Source: Deltaproteobacteria bacterium UBA5329
GTDB lineage: Bacteria > Desulfobacterota > Syntrophorhabdia > Syntrophorhabdales > Syntrophorhabdaceae
Direction of reading: 5' to 3'
DNA: 10,672 nt
Assembly: GCA_002408185.1 (NCBI GenBank)
Contig: DHQV01000085.1
Location: forward strand, 1-10,672
The notes beneath the pieces were generated by a model, which worked only from the letters and a program-made list of their open reading frames with translations, did no database searches and was not told the origin of the DNA. The position numbers and the translations under genes were made by a program. This document shows, piece by piece, positions 1-6,496 of the stretch (its first letter is position 1; every line of letters starts with the position of its first letter).

Positions 1-247
1 AGAATGACGATGACGTGTCGCGAAGGACGTGCAATATAGATGTGTCGACGTATCCTGTTTCATCCCGCAATCCACGACGTGATAACGGAGGGCTGATGCT
101 CTTCGTAGGTAGAAGAAAGCATTCTTTTCCCTTGGGACGCCTCGACCCGATTTCCCCAAGGAACCTCCCCGCACCCTTGCTTACGTCAACCTCTCATACA
201 AAGCAACATCCCAAATTTTTTATGATACTCATCCTGCCATTCCCAGG

Positions 248-814
248 TCATTTCTGTGGCCTTAATTTCCTAAGAGCTTTTGCACACTGGTGCCAGTTGG
301 AGATGACCTCTTCCTCGTTTCTGCCCCCGACTTTTAACCTTACGACAGGCTCATCGTAATAAGGTATCCCATATCTACTGCATCTCCGCGCCGACTGGCG
401 GACAGACAGGAGGGTCTGATCGGGTTGATAATCCCAGGGCAATACCCCTTGCACTTTTTTACGCCTGTAGGGAGGTTCCTTGCCCTGTCGGGATAGCGGC
501 CAGTCGACGTCCCACCCAAGAAACGGGATCGCGTCACGGACCATAAAGTTGTAATGAATCATTATGCCAGGGATACGGGGACCACAAACAACCTTGAGCG
601 CATCCTGAAACGAGTCCCTGCGATACTCCTTGAAAATGGAGACATGCAGACAGGCGCACTCGGACAGAGCGAAACCCACATCGAGCTCTACGGGAAGATA
701 CAGCCAGTTTTCGGGTTGGAGGGAACGAGCGCATACTGATCGTGGATGACGAGGACACGCTGGTCGAGCTGAATCAGCAGAGGTTAACGAGGCTCGGTTA
801 CGACGTCGTTGCAA
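248..814 (-). CDS. Unrecognised hypothetical protein, start uncertain
   Basis: I do not recognise this protein. The frame stays open for 189 codons, which is unlikely by chance at about 50% GC, and its codons resemble those of neighbouring genes. The C-terminal 100 residues look like a soluble folded domain: aromatic-rich (FLGWDVDW, LPWDYQPDQ, IPYYDEPVV), then a charged end (GRNEEEV, KALRKLRPQK). The first possible start is a TTG at 814, inside the receiver domain encoded on the other strand, so the true start is probably lower. The first ATG is at 562 and would give 104 residues. No membrane segment or signal peptide is visible. The stop TGA overlaps an ATG at 251 that opens a 21-codon frame ending at 186; I do not call that one. 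The gene may have lost its 5' end at the junction near 690-720. Confidence 0.4.
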   Translation of the reverse strand: MQRRRNRASLTSADSARPACPRHPRSVCARSLQPENWLYLPVELDVGFALSECACLHVSIFKEYRRDSFQDALKVVCGPRIPGIMIHYNFMVRDAIPFLGWDVDWPLSRQGKEPPYRRKKVQGVLPWDYQPDQTLLSVRQSARRCSRYGIPYYDEPVVRLKVGGRNEEEVISNWHQCAKALRKLRPQK

Positions 815-1098
815 CCACGAGCAGCAAGGAGGCGCTGCACATCTTCCGGGAGGGGCCCGATGGGTTCGATCTCGTCATTACGGACCAGACAATGCCGAAT
901 ATGACAGGAATGGACCTCGCTACGGAGATTCTGAAAATAAGACCCGATATCCCGATCATTCTCTGCACGGGTCACAGCGATGCCGTCTCACCGGATAGCA
1001 TACAAAAAGCCGGGATCAAGGCCTTGCTCATGAAACCTTTTGACAAGCGGGGAATTGCTGAGGCAGTACGCCGGGCCCTGGACCCAAACGGGAAATAA
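742..1098 (+). CDS. Orphan response-regulator receiver domain, remnant of a hybrid histidine kinase
   Basis: This is a complete CheY-like phosphoacceptor fold. Counting from the GTG at 742, the acidic pair is D2-D3, the phosphoacceptor is D48 (VITDQTMPNMTG), the switch Thr is T76 (ILCTG) and the conserved Lys is K98 (LMKPF). The D48 segment and the LCTG segment are typical of receivers fused to the C-terminus of PAS/HisKA/HATPase hybrid kinases. Translation continues in frame upstream of the GTG as GNERILI, the usual linker and first beta strand, but no kinase sequence precedes it in any frame, and the GTG lies inside strand beta-1. There is no ribosome binding site before it. It is probably a broken gene: the receiver is intact, the sensor kinase is gone and translation is doubtful. 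Family assignment is firm; function is not. Confidence 0.75.
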   Translation: MDDEDTLVELNQQRLTRLGYDVVATTSSKEALHIFREGPDGFDLVITDQTMPNMTGMDLATEILKIRPDIPIILCTGHSDAVSPDSIQKAGIKALLMKPFDKRGIAEAVRRALDPNGK

Positions 1099-1335
1099 TG
1101 ACGGGTGCGGCGTAAGAACCCCTTATCGCCCTCATTCTCGGATAAAGTATACAATCTCCGGCACAAACGATATGATGAGCTTCGCTCCGTAATTCGTGTT
1201 TTCATAATCCGCCGAAGATATCGAGTTGTAGATGCAGTTTTACAAATCCCCAACTTACCTGCAGAAACGCCTCGGCAATGTCTTCCTGCTGTATCTTCCT
1301 AACTATCCCCAAAGACCGCCGATAAGGAGGGAATT

Positions 1336-1428
1336 ATGGATATTGATGAAGTATTACAGGCAGGAATAAATAGAGATGGGATTGCTGCAATTGCAATCCT
1401 GGACAGCTCTATTATACTTAAAGTATGA
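1336..1428 (+). CDS. 30-residue upstream ORF, translationally coupled to yihY
   Basis: This short ORF starts with ATG five bases after a near-perfect Shine-Dalgarno, AAGGAGG at 1324-1330. Its TGA at 1426-1428 overlaps the ATG of the YihY gene (ATGA), a classic termination-reinitiation arrangement. The YihY start has no ribosome binding site of its own, so translation of this peptide probably feeds ribosomes to it. The peptide begins MDIDEVLQAGINRDGI and is neither basic nor a signal peptide. Its pattern, an Asp-Glu-aliphatic stretch, then Gly and later K/R-D-G-I, faintly recalls the start of the DUF3179 domain, so it could also be a gene remnant reused as a leader. The identity is uncertain; the start signal and overlap are read directly. 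Confidence 0.45.
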   Translation: MDIDEVLQAGINRDGIAAIAILDSSIILKV

Positions 1429-2291
1429 GCATCAAGGTCAGGATGAACGGACCGTTGGGTCGGCTTTTTGGCTTCCTGGGAAGGGTCGTGCGCGGTTTCA
1501 TGCATAATAAGGGACTGCTCTTGTCCGGCGCCCTTGCCTATTACACCCTGCTGTCAATTGTTCCTATGTCGATCCTTTTGCTGACCGGGCTGTCCCATTT
1601 TATGGCAAAGGAAGATTTGATCAGCACTTTGTCCACGTACACAGGGATGGTGATACCGGGCTACTCGGCAATTTTGACCGAACAAGTACAGGTATTCCTT
1701 GAGCATCGTCAAGCGGTCGGCATCATCGGATTCCTTGCTATGCTGTTTTTCAGCTCCATGGCTTTTGGCGTGCTTCAAAGCGCCCTGTCGGCCATATTTT
1801 CTCGTTCTGTGAGGATCAACCCGCGCAATTTCCTCATATCCGCTGTCATTCCTTACGTGTATGTCTTTTCGATCGGACTGGGCATAGTGGTGGTTTCGGT
1901 TATCACGGGGGCTTTGGATACACTTGAAGAAAGGCACCTGATCCTGTTTGGATGGAGTGTGAGCCTTAAGGCTACATCGAAGGTCGCGCTGTATATGCTG
2001 GGAATAACCAGCGAGGTGGTCCTGCTCTCGTCCATATACCTTCTTATGCCTGCGGTGCGCACCACGTTTCGCCACGCGCTCATCGGGGGCGTAACCGCAA
2101 CGATCTTATGGGAGATCATCCGCCACGCACTCATCTGGTATTACTCCGTCCTGTCGCTGGTAAACATAATTTACGGTTCCTTCGCGACAGCGGTAGTCGC
2201 CCTCCTCATTACGGAGGCCGCGTCATTGATCGTCCTGTTAGGCGCTCAAGTTATCGCAGAACTTGAGCGCACAGATCGCTCGAAGGGCTGA
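1425..2291 (+). CDS. YihY/BrkB family inner-membrane protein
   Basis: The product is a 288-residue polytopic membrane protein of the YihY/virulence factor BrkB family, once mislabelled ribonuclease BN; its substrate or role is not established. The family signature is present: GALAYYTLLSIVP at residues 35-47 in the first helix, and a C-terminal YGSFATAVVALLITEAA segment at 250-266. Hydrophobic segments lie at roughly 32-55, 97-122, 137-163, 188-208, 213-236 and 246-280, giving the usual six, with a short basic cytoplasmic N-terminus and a charged tail. Length is normal for the family. The ATG overlaps the stop of a 30-codon upstream ORF and has no good Shine-Dalgarno, so coupled translation is likely. 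The radical SAM gene follows 47 bp downstream on the same strand and may be cotranscribed. Confidence 0.9.
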   Translation: MSIKVRMNGPLGRLFGFLGRVVRGFMHNKGLLLSGALAYYTLLSIVPMSILLLTGLSHFMAKEDLISTLSTYTGMVIPGYSAILTEQVQVFLEHRQAVGIIGFLAMLFFSSMAFGVLQSALSAIFSRSVRINPRNFLISAVIPYVYVFSIGLGIVVVSVITGALDTLEERHLILFGWSVSLKATSKVALYMLGITSEVVLLSSIYLLMPAVRTTFRHALIGGVTATILWEIIRHALIWYYSVLSLVNIIYGSFATAVVALLITEAASLIVLLGAQVIAELERTDRSKG

Positions 2292-2338
2292 GGAGATCGA
2301 GGGGTCTTAAACGGTGCCGTCCCGACAAGGAAAAGATA

Positions 2339-3895
2339 ATGAAGATACTTTTTGTATATCCCAAATACCCTGATACCTTCTGGAGTTTCAAGTATGCCTT
2401 GACTTTTATATCGAAAAGGGCACTTCACCCGCCGCTGGGCCTATTGACCGTGGCCGCGATGCTCCCGGGCGAGTGGAAAAAAGAACTCATTGACATGAAT
2501 GTCTCTCGTCTTAAGGATGAGCACCTTCTATGGGCGGATTATGTCTTTATCGGGGCGATGGCAGTCCAAAAGGAATCGGTGCAAGAGGTCATTAAACGGT
2601 GCAAAAGGGCGGGTGTCAAAATCGTGGCCGGAGGCCCTCTCTTTACCGCAACGCCGGAAGAATACCCCGACGTGAATCACCTGATACTCAATGAAGCAGA
2701 GTATACCCTCAGCCCCTTCCTCAAGGACCTTGCCGAAGGTAAAGCCAAACACGTGTACTCATCACGGGCCTTCCCCGATCTCGATAAGACACCTGCCCCC
2801 CTCTGGGAGCTCGTTAAAATGAGCAGGTATCATTCGATGAGTCTCCAATATTCTCGGGGCTGCCCATTCAGCTGTGAATTCTGTGACATTACTACGCTCT
2901 ACGGGCGCAAAACCCGCAGCAAAACAACTGAGCAGGTGATAAATGAGCTTGATGCCCTTTACGGGGCAGGATGGAGAGGCAGCGTTTTCTTTGTCGACGA
3001 TAACTTCATAGGCAACAAAAGGAAGTTAAGGGAACAGGTGCTGCCTGCCATGATAGAATGGATGAAAAAAAGAAGGTACCCCTTCGATCTGGCGACCGAG
3101 GCATCAATTGATCTTGTGGATGATGAAGAATTAATCAGGCAGATGGTACGCGCGGGGTTCGAGGGCGTGTTCGTCGGCATTGAAACACCTGATGATGTAT
3201 CCCTCAAGGAGTGCAACAAGCTTCAGAACAGGAACCGCGATCTCCTTGCAGCGGTGAAACGGATCCAGCAGCTGGGCCTGCGTGTTCGAGGCGGTTTCAT
3301 CGTAGGGTTTGACAACGATTCCCCCGAAACGTTCGAAAGGCAGATCAGGTTCATCCAGGAAAGCAGGATCGTCACCGCCATGGTGGGAATGCTCAATGCG
3401 CCAAGGGGCAGCCGACTTTACGAAAGGCTTCAGAAGGAAGGCAGATTAAGGAAGGATGTTTCCGGCGATAATACAGACTTCTCCACGAATATTATTCCAA
3501 GGATGGGTTACGAGAGGCTCGTAGCGGGATACAAAGAGGTGCTGAGCGGCATCTACTCACCGAGCGCCTACTATGAGCGCGTCAAGGCATTTCTCAGGGA
3601 ATATGAACCTGTGGAAAGGAAAAAACGAAGTCTGCATCTCAGGTGCATCCGCTATAATATCCGTTACCTTGACGCACCTTTCAAGACCCTGGTGAAATTG
3701 GGAATAATTGACAAGGCCCGGCGCTACTACTGGAAACTGGTTATCTGGTCTTTATTCACGCGTCCGCGTCTCTTGCCCATGGCAATGACCTATATGGTAT
3801 ACGGGTTCCACTTCCGGAAAGTTTTCAATCTTAAGGTTAGAAATGATTCTGCGGCCTTAAACACTCGAATGCGCCCAGCGGATATGGGGAAATAA
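2339..3895 (+). CDS. B12-binding domain radical SAM protein with DUF4070-type C-terminus (HpnP-like)
   Basis: The 518-residue protein has the three-part layout of cobalamin-dependent radical SAM enzymes. Residues 1-140 are a Rossmann-like B12-binding domain (MKILFVYPKYP start, HPPLGLLTVAA at 30-40). Residues 165-365 are the radical SAM barrel with C175, C179 and C182 (CPFSCEFC) ligating the 4Fe-4S cluster, plus GIETP at 280-284 and GFIVGFDND at 319-327. The rest resembles DUF4070. The same architecture occurs in HpnP, the hopanoid C-2 methylase, but many relatives methylate other unactivated carbons or are uncharacterised, so the substrate is unknown. The canonical DxHxxG base-off motif is absent; the equivalent place reads IDMNVSRL. 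AAGGAAA at 2327-2333 precedes the ATG. No hopanoid (squalene cyclase, hpn) genes are in view. Confidence 0.88.
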   Translation: MKILFVYPKYPDTFWSFKYALTFISKRALHPPLGLLTVAAMLPGEWKKELIDMNVSRLKDEHLLWADYVFIGAMAVQKESVQEVIKRCKRAGVKIVAGGPLFTATPEEYPDVNHLILNEAEYTLSPFLKDLAEGKAKHVYSSRAFPDLDKTPAPLWELVKMSRYHSMSLQYSRGCPFSCEFCDITTLYGRKTRSKTTEQVINELDALYGAGWRGSVFFVDDNFIGNKRKLREQVLPAMIEWMKKRRYPFDLATEASIDLVDDEELIRQMVRAGFEGVFVGIETPDDVSLKECNKLQNRNRDLLAAVKRIQQLGLRVRGGFIVGFDNDSPETFERQIRFIQESRIVTAMVGMLNAPRGSRLYERLQKEGRLRKDVSGDNTDFSTNIIPRMGYERLVAGYKEVLSGIYSPSAYYERVKAFLREYEPVERKKRSLHLRCIRYNIRYLDAPFKTLVKLGIIDKARRYYWKLVIWSLFTRPRLLPMAMTYMVYGFHFRKVFNLKVRNDSAALNTRMRPADMGK

Positions 3896-3943
3896 GAAAG
3901 CTCTCGACTTGATGAAAACTACTGGACATGGCGTAGCGAAATC

Positions 3944-4360
3944 TTACTGTGGGACGCTACCCGGAAAGCGCCGTCGAACTTTGGCCGCAATTTGACGATC
4001 CGTCATCTTATCAGCTGTTTCAACACCTACGATGAGCCCACCAAGGCCGTTTCTTTCGAGACGCTCTTTGAGTTCGCCCTTAGCCTCACCTGGACCAAAT
4101 ATTAGAATAGATCCTGCATCGTGAATCGAAGCAATTACCGCGTCGTAGTAAATATTGAGATGTCCCTTGAACGCTCTTTGGCGGCTGTCCTGTTCGGGTA
4201 CCTGGTGCGGTTCATAAGGACCCTTAAGGGGGGAATCACCAGAACGGCGCGGCTGTTTTTCAACCCTCGATATTATCACCTTTATCTCTTCCCCTTCTTC
4301 CGTGACAGTCACGATAGTAGCCTTCCTATGGTCAATCCACAAACCCACTTTCGTTTTCAT
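3944..4360 (-). CDS. Conserved eRF1/baeRF-like small protein
   Basis: This 138-residue soluble protein belongs, as I recognise it, to small bacterial proteins related to archaeal/eukaryotic release factor eRF1 (baeRF, host-attachment-like). It opens with VGLWIDHRKATIVTV at residues 5-19, as these proteins do (WIDHR then a beta hairpin). It has a polar middle (residues 33-67) and a second half with ILIFGPGEAKGEL at 86-98, the GPGEAK element seen in this group. The start at 4360 is chosen over the ATG at 4393 because AAGGAG lies at 4367-4372 with six bases of spacing, and the family begins MKxKVGLWIDHR. Biochemical function is not established; relatives are proposed to act on stalled ribosomes or as stress factors, which is inference. 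It is transcribed convergently with the radical SAM gene, 48 bp from its stop. Confidence 0.8.
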   Translation of the reverse strand: MKTKVGLWIDHRKATIVTVTEEGEEIKVIISRVEKQPRRSGDSPLKGPYEPHQVPEQDSRQRAFKGHLNIYYDAVIASIHDAGSILIFGPGEAKGELKERLERNGLGGLIVGVETADKMTDRQIAAKVRRRFPGSVPQ

Positions 4361-4757
4361 CGATTGCTCCTTTGCATAAATTGTGCACCACAACGATTAA
4401 GTCATAAATATATTATAAGGCTCATGCACGGCTTATGGGGCTGAGGAGAAAAAATACCTCATGATACAGGGTTTGGCCTGATTGATTGGATGACAATCGC
4501 TAAGCAGCGTCCTGTCTTAAAAACATAAATATTCTGTTTACCAGCCCGTAGGTCAAAAAGATGACACTCTCGCGCACAAAAACAGGTACAAGATAATTGT
4601 CGGTTCCACGACAGACATCAGAGACCATCTGCCCTATCTTTAATAAAGAGGTAATAAATGCCTTGAGTGCTTGCTTTGTGCTCATGGATATAATTGATCC
4701 CCAGTTTCTTTTGGTAGGTCAGGGCAGCCCGCTGTTTCTACCGTCTGGAGGTGCGAG
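4361..4757. other. Gene-poor stretch between baeRF-like gene and small membrane protein gene
   Basis: This roughly 400-base region holds the likely promoters of the two divergent genes. The only open frame of note is on the minus strand from 4685 to 4500 (61 codons, starting MSTKQALKAF and containing VPVFVRESVIFLTYGLVNR). It has no ribosome binding site and I do not recognise it, so I do not call it a gene. A weak stem, TGAGG at 4442-4446 with CCTCA at 4457-4461, encloses an A-rich loop. Nothing else is clear. Confidence 0.4.
4412..4417 (-). promoter_or_regulatory. Candidate -10 box for the baeRF-like gene
   Basis: The minus strand reads TATAAT exactly here, in an AT-rich patch (4402-4418) about 50 bases before the start codon. 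No convincing -35 hexamer lies 16-18 bases upstream, so this is a -10 match only. Confidence 0.3.
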
Positions 4758-4958
4758 ATGACCAACAAGATGAAAGTGTTCTTCCTTATCACAACCACTC
4801 TTTCCGTCATATTCGTTGTACTGGGTACGCCGTTTGCACATGATATTTTCGGCTGGCTGTTCTCAGCGGTCGCCCACACGCTGGGCCTGCATGAGGCGTC
4901 TGAATCTGCAGCTCTGGTGGCATTGCTGATCCCTGCTCTGTATCTCGCCTCAAGGTAG
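4758..4958 (+). CDS. Small two-helix membrane protein, function unknown
   Basis: A 66-residue hydrophobic protein that I cannot assign to a named family. An N-terminal helix (residues about 5-24, FFLITTTLSVIFVVLG) is followed by an amphipathic stretch with HDIFGWLFSAVAHTLGLHE and a second hydrophobic helix at about 49-64 (AALVALLIPALYLA), ending in SR. The charge pattern (basic MTNKMK start) puts the N-terminus inside, though the first segment could also act as an uncleaved signal. The ATG is well supported: GGAGG at 4747-4751 with six bases of spacing. It stands first in a plus-strand row of small envelope proteins, which suggests an inner-membrane stress role by context only. Confidence 0.6.
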   Translation: MTNKMKVFFLITTTLSVIFVVLGTPFAHDIFGWLFSAVAHTLGLHEASESAALVALLIPALYLASR

Positions 4959-4979
4959 GGAAAACACTCATAACGTGGA

Positions 4980-4995
4980 CCTGGCTGTTGCCAGG
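4980..4995 (+). terminator. GC-rich stem-loop after the small membrane protein gene
   Basis: CCTGGC at 4980-4985 pairs perfectly with GCCAGG at 4990-4995 around a TGTT loop, 21 bases after the stop codon. There is no T-run behind it, so it is not a canonical intrinsic terminator; it may cap the 3' end of the transcript. Confidence 0.3.
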
Positions 4996-5128
4996 GGAGG
5001 ACAAGCAGGCACTTTAAGGCGCGGCACGGGCAAACATGAGAGTTTTTTTCGAAATCATTGTGCAATAGGAGCACGGGGCATTTTATGCTGGAATCCAATG
5101 TTTGCAAGCTAAAACCAGGAGGAGAGAG

Positions 5129-5691
5129 ATGAAGAAGGCTGTTTTGTTGTCACTGTTGGTGGTTTTGGATTAGCCCTGTTCTCGGGCTGTGTCTCCATGC
5201 AAAGATGGCCCGATCAAGAAAGGAGCGCGGAGAACAAAATGGTTGTAATTCAGGAGAAAATCGGCGAAGGGCTGAAAACCGGTGCGCTTACCCCCGATCA
5301 GTCCCAGGCGTTCCTGACGACGCTGAAGGGTATTCGAACTGACTTTACGGCACTGAGAGACAGAATGGTTTACCGGGAAGAGTGGGATGCCCTTTCTGCA
5401 AGGCTTGATACGCTTGGAAATGAGATCGACAGGGCGATGGGCCGGCCCGCAAGAATGGAACGACCGGGAAGCGGGGACAGGATCGTCGCACTCCAACGAA
5501 GGATCGATGATGGAAGGATCAGCGGTCGTCTCCCCGTGACAGAAGGTCGAGAATTCCAATCCAGGGTGGATTCCATCCGGAGTGATTATCTACGGATGAC
5601 TGATGGAGGCAGGTACGCCACGAACGAAGAGAGGGCGGACATTTCTCGCAGGCTCGATTCGCTGGAAATTGATCTCAATCGATTCCGGTAG
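5129..5691 (+). CDS. Lipoprotein with tandem helical repeats; signal peptide broken by a one-base frameshift
   Basis: From an ATG at 5129 behind AGGAGG (5117-5122) the sequence reads MKKAVLLSLLVVLD then TAG (5171-5173). The other frame supplies the missing part: GFGLALFSGC ending in a lipobox-like FSGC (Cys codon 5188-5190), then a 164-residue body from the ATG at 5197. One added base in TTTT or GG at 5162-5168 restores MKKAVLLSLLVV[F/L]GLALFSGC and a roughly 187-residue lipoprotein. Gene callers will begin at 5197 or just upstream and miss the signal. The mature part is charged and helical with an internal duplication. Residues 16-80 and 97-162 (from M5197) align: IQEKIGEGLKTGAL with LQRRIDDGRISGRL, and SARLDTLGNEIDRA with SRRLDSLEIDLNRF. 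Function is unknown. The shift may be a sequencing error, a mutation or phase variation. Confidence 0.7.
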
Positions 5692-5786
5692 AATTCTTGA
5701 GAAAAACCGAAAAGGGCCTGTCCGTCAAAGCCGTTAAGGACGTAAACGGCGTGAAAAGCCTGAGGGACCTTCCGGCCCCCGGGTAA
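5673..5786 (+). pseudogene. Possible C-terminal tail of a BON-domain protein
   Basis: A frame with no start codon, opened by a TGA at 5670 and closed by TAA at 5784-5786, reads ...TEKGLSVKAVKDVNGVKSLRDL. The block KAVKDVNGVKSLRDL closely matches the last helix and strand of BON domains (OsmY-type, A-V-x-x-V-x-G-V-K-S-V-x-N-x-L). BON proteins are periplasmic, membrane-associated stress proteins and often sit beside lmo0937, YtxH and CsbD genes. Nothing of the rest of the domain is visible upstream, where the lipoprotein frame occupies the DNA. It may be a deletion scar or chance; the match is short. Confidence 0.3.
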
Positions 5787-5803
5787 GAAAGGAGTAGGAT
5801 GAC

Positions 5804-5944
5804 ATGTTATGGACGATCGCTGCAATACTGATAATTCTTTGGCTGCTGGGGTTGGTGACCAGTTACACGATGGGAGGACTCGTTCACATCCTGCTGGTTA
5901 TCGCCATTATTGTTATCGTAGTTGGTTTTATCCGGAGGCGGTGA
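5804..5944 (+). CDS. lmo0937 family small membrane protein
   Basis: This 46-residue membrane protein matches the lmo0937 family pattern: MLWTIAAILIILWLLGLVT, a short turn with SYTMGGLVH, then a second helix HILLVIAIIVIVVGFI and a basic RRR end. Two transmembrane helices with a Gly-containing turn are the whole protein, so it is full length for the family. The family is widespread in environmental bacteria; its function is unknown. AAGGAG at 5789-5794 stands nine bases before the ATG. An overlapping ATG at 5799 is out of frame. It precedes a YtxH gene on the same strand by 155 bp, repeating on this side the small-membrane-protein plus YtxH pairing found on the minus strand at 8486-8881. Confidence 0.8.
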   Translation: MLWTIAAILIILWLLGLVTSYTMGGLVHILLVIAIIVIVVGFIRRR

Positions 5945-6099
5945 GCGTAATTTAAAGCCAGGGAAGGGGGGTTCGAGGAGACCAGAGACCATAATTGCGA
6001 TCATGCGGACCGCGCCGAATGGTGAAACACGTATTGAATGAGCTGGTTTAGGGGAAAGAGTCGAGAAAAAGACACAAATAGTTGTAAAGGAGATACCCA

Positions 6100-6378
6100 A
6101 TGGGAAATGAAAAAAGTTGCTCCGGGATTTGCTGTATGCTGTCATTCTTGATCGGTGCCATGGTAGGAGGAGGCATTGCTCTCCTGACAGCCCCGAAATC
6201 GGGAAAGAGGACTAGAGAACAACTTGGGAGGACGGCAAGGGACGTGAAAGAGAAAGCTGAGGGTTACTACAATGAGATGAAGGACAGAGCGGCCGAAGCA
6301 ACAGAGAAAGCCCAGGACTATTACGAAAAGGCAAAACAAACGGTGGAATCTGCGGTGGACACAGTAAAAAAGACTTAG
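6100..6378 (+). CDS. YtxH domain-containing protein (copy A)
   Basis: A 92-residue YtxH-family protein (formerly gas-vesicle-like). One transmembrane segment at residues 13-30 (MLSFLIGAMVGGGIALL) leads into the family signature LLTAPKSGKRTRE at 28-40, followed by a long, strongly charged amphipathic helix with heptad-like repeats (KEKAEGYYNEMKDRAAE, EKAQDYYEKAKQTVE). The anchor faces the helix into the cytoplasm or periplasm; the role of YtxH is undefined beyond association with stress regulons in Bacillus. Unusual for the family are three cysteines in the N-terminus (C7, C11, C12) just before the membrane helix. AAAGGAG at 6086-6092 supports the start. It is homologous to the minus-strand YtxH at 8486-8788. 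Confidence 0.87.
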   Translation: MGNEKSCSGICCMLSFLIGAMVGGGIALLTAPKSGKRTREQLGRTARDVKEKAEGYYNEMKDRAAEATEKAQDYYEKAKQTVESAVDTVKKT

Positions 6379-6496
6379 AGTCAGCTCATACGGATTGGGC
6401 TTGGGCACGTTTAATAATGCGTCACAAACAGGCCACCTGAAGGGGAAGGATTACTATGATCTTGTGCAAATTACCTATAGCTGCGAAAAAGTACTG

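Noticed and set aside
554..739. A plus-strand 61-codon frame as the missing kinase portion before the receiver
   Set aside because: It contains no HisKA or HATPase motif (no N, G1 or G2 box), is in a different frame from the receiver, and is antisense to the more protein-like minus-strand frame.
1232..1369. A 45-codon plus-strand frame (MQFYKSPTYLQKRLGN...)
   Set aside because: It looks moderately protein-like but has no ribosome site and overlaps the better supported 30-codon leader in another frame.
1554..2134. Long minus-strand frames opposite yihY
   Set aside because: Shadows of the YihY gene, rich in His, Arg and Gln and without family signatures.
3932..3960. Stem GTAGCG/CGCTAC between the radical SAM and baeRF-like genes as a bidirectional terminator
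   Set aside because: Only six base pairs with a 16-base loop, no T-run, and it overlaps the coding end of the minus-strand gene.
4682..5107. A 141-codon minus-strand open frame
   Set aside because: It lies antisense to the well-supported small membrane protein gene, has no ribosome site and its composition is not protein-like.
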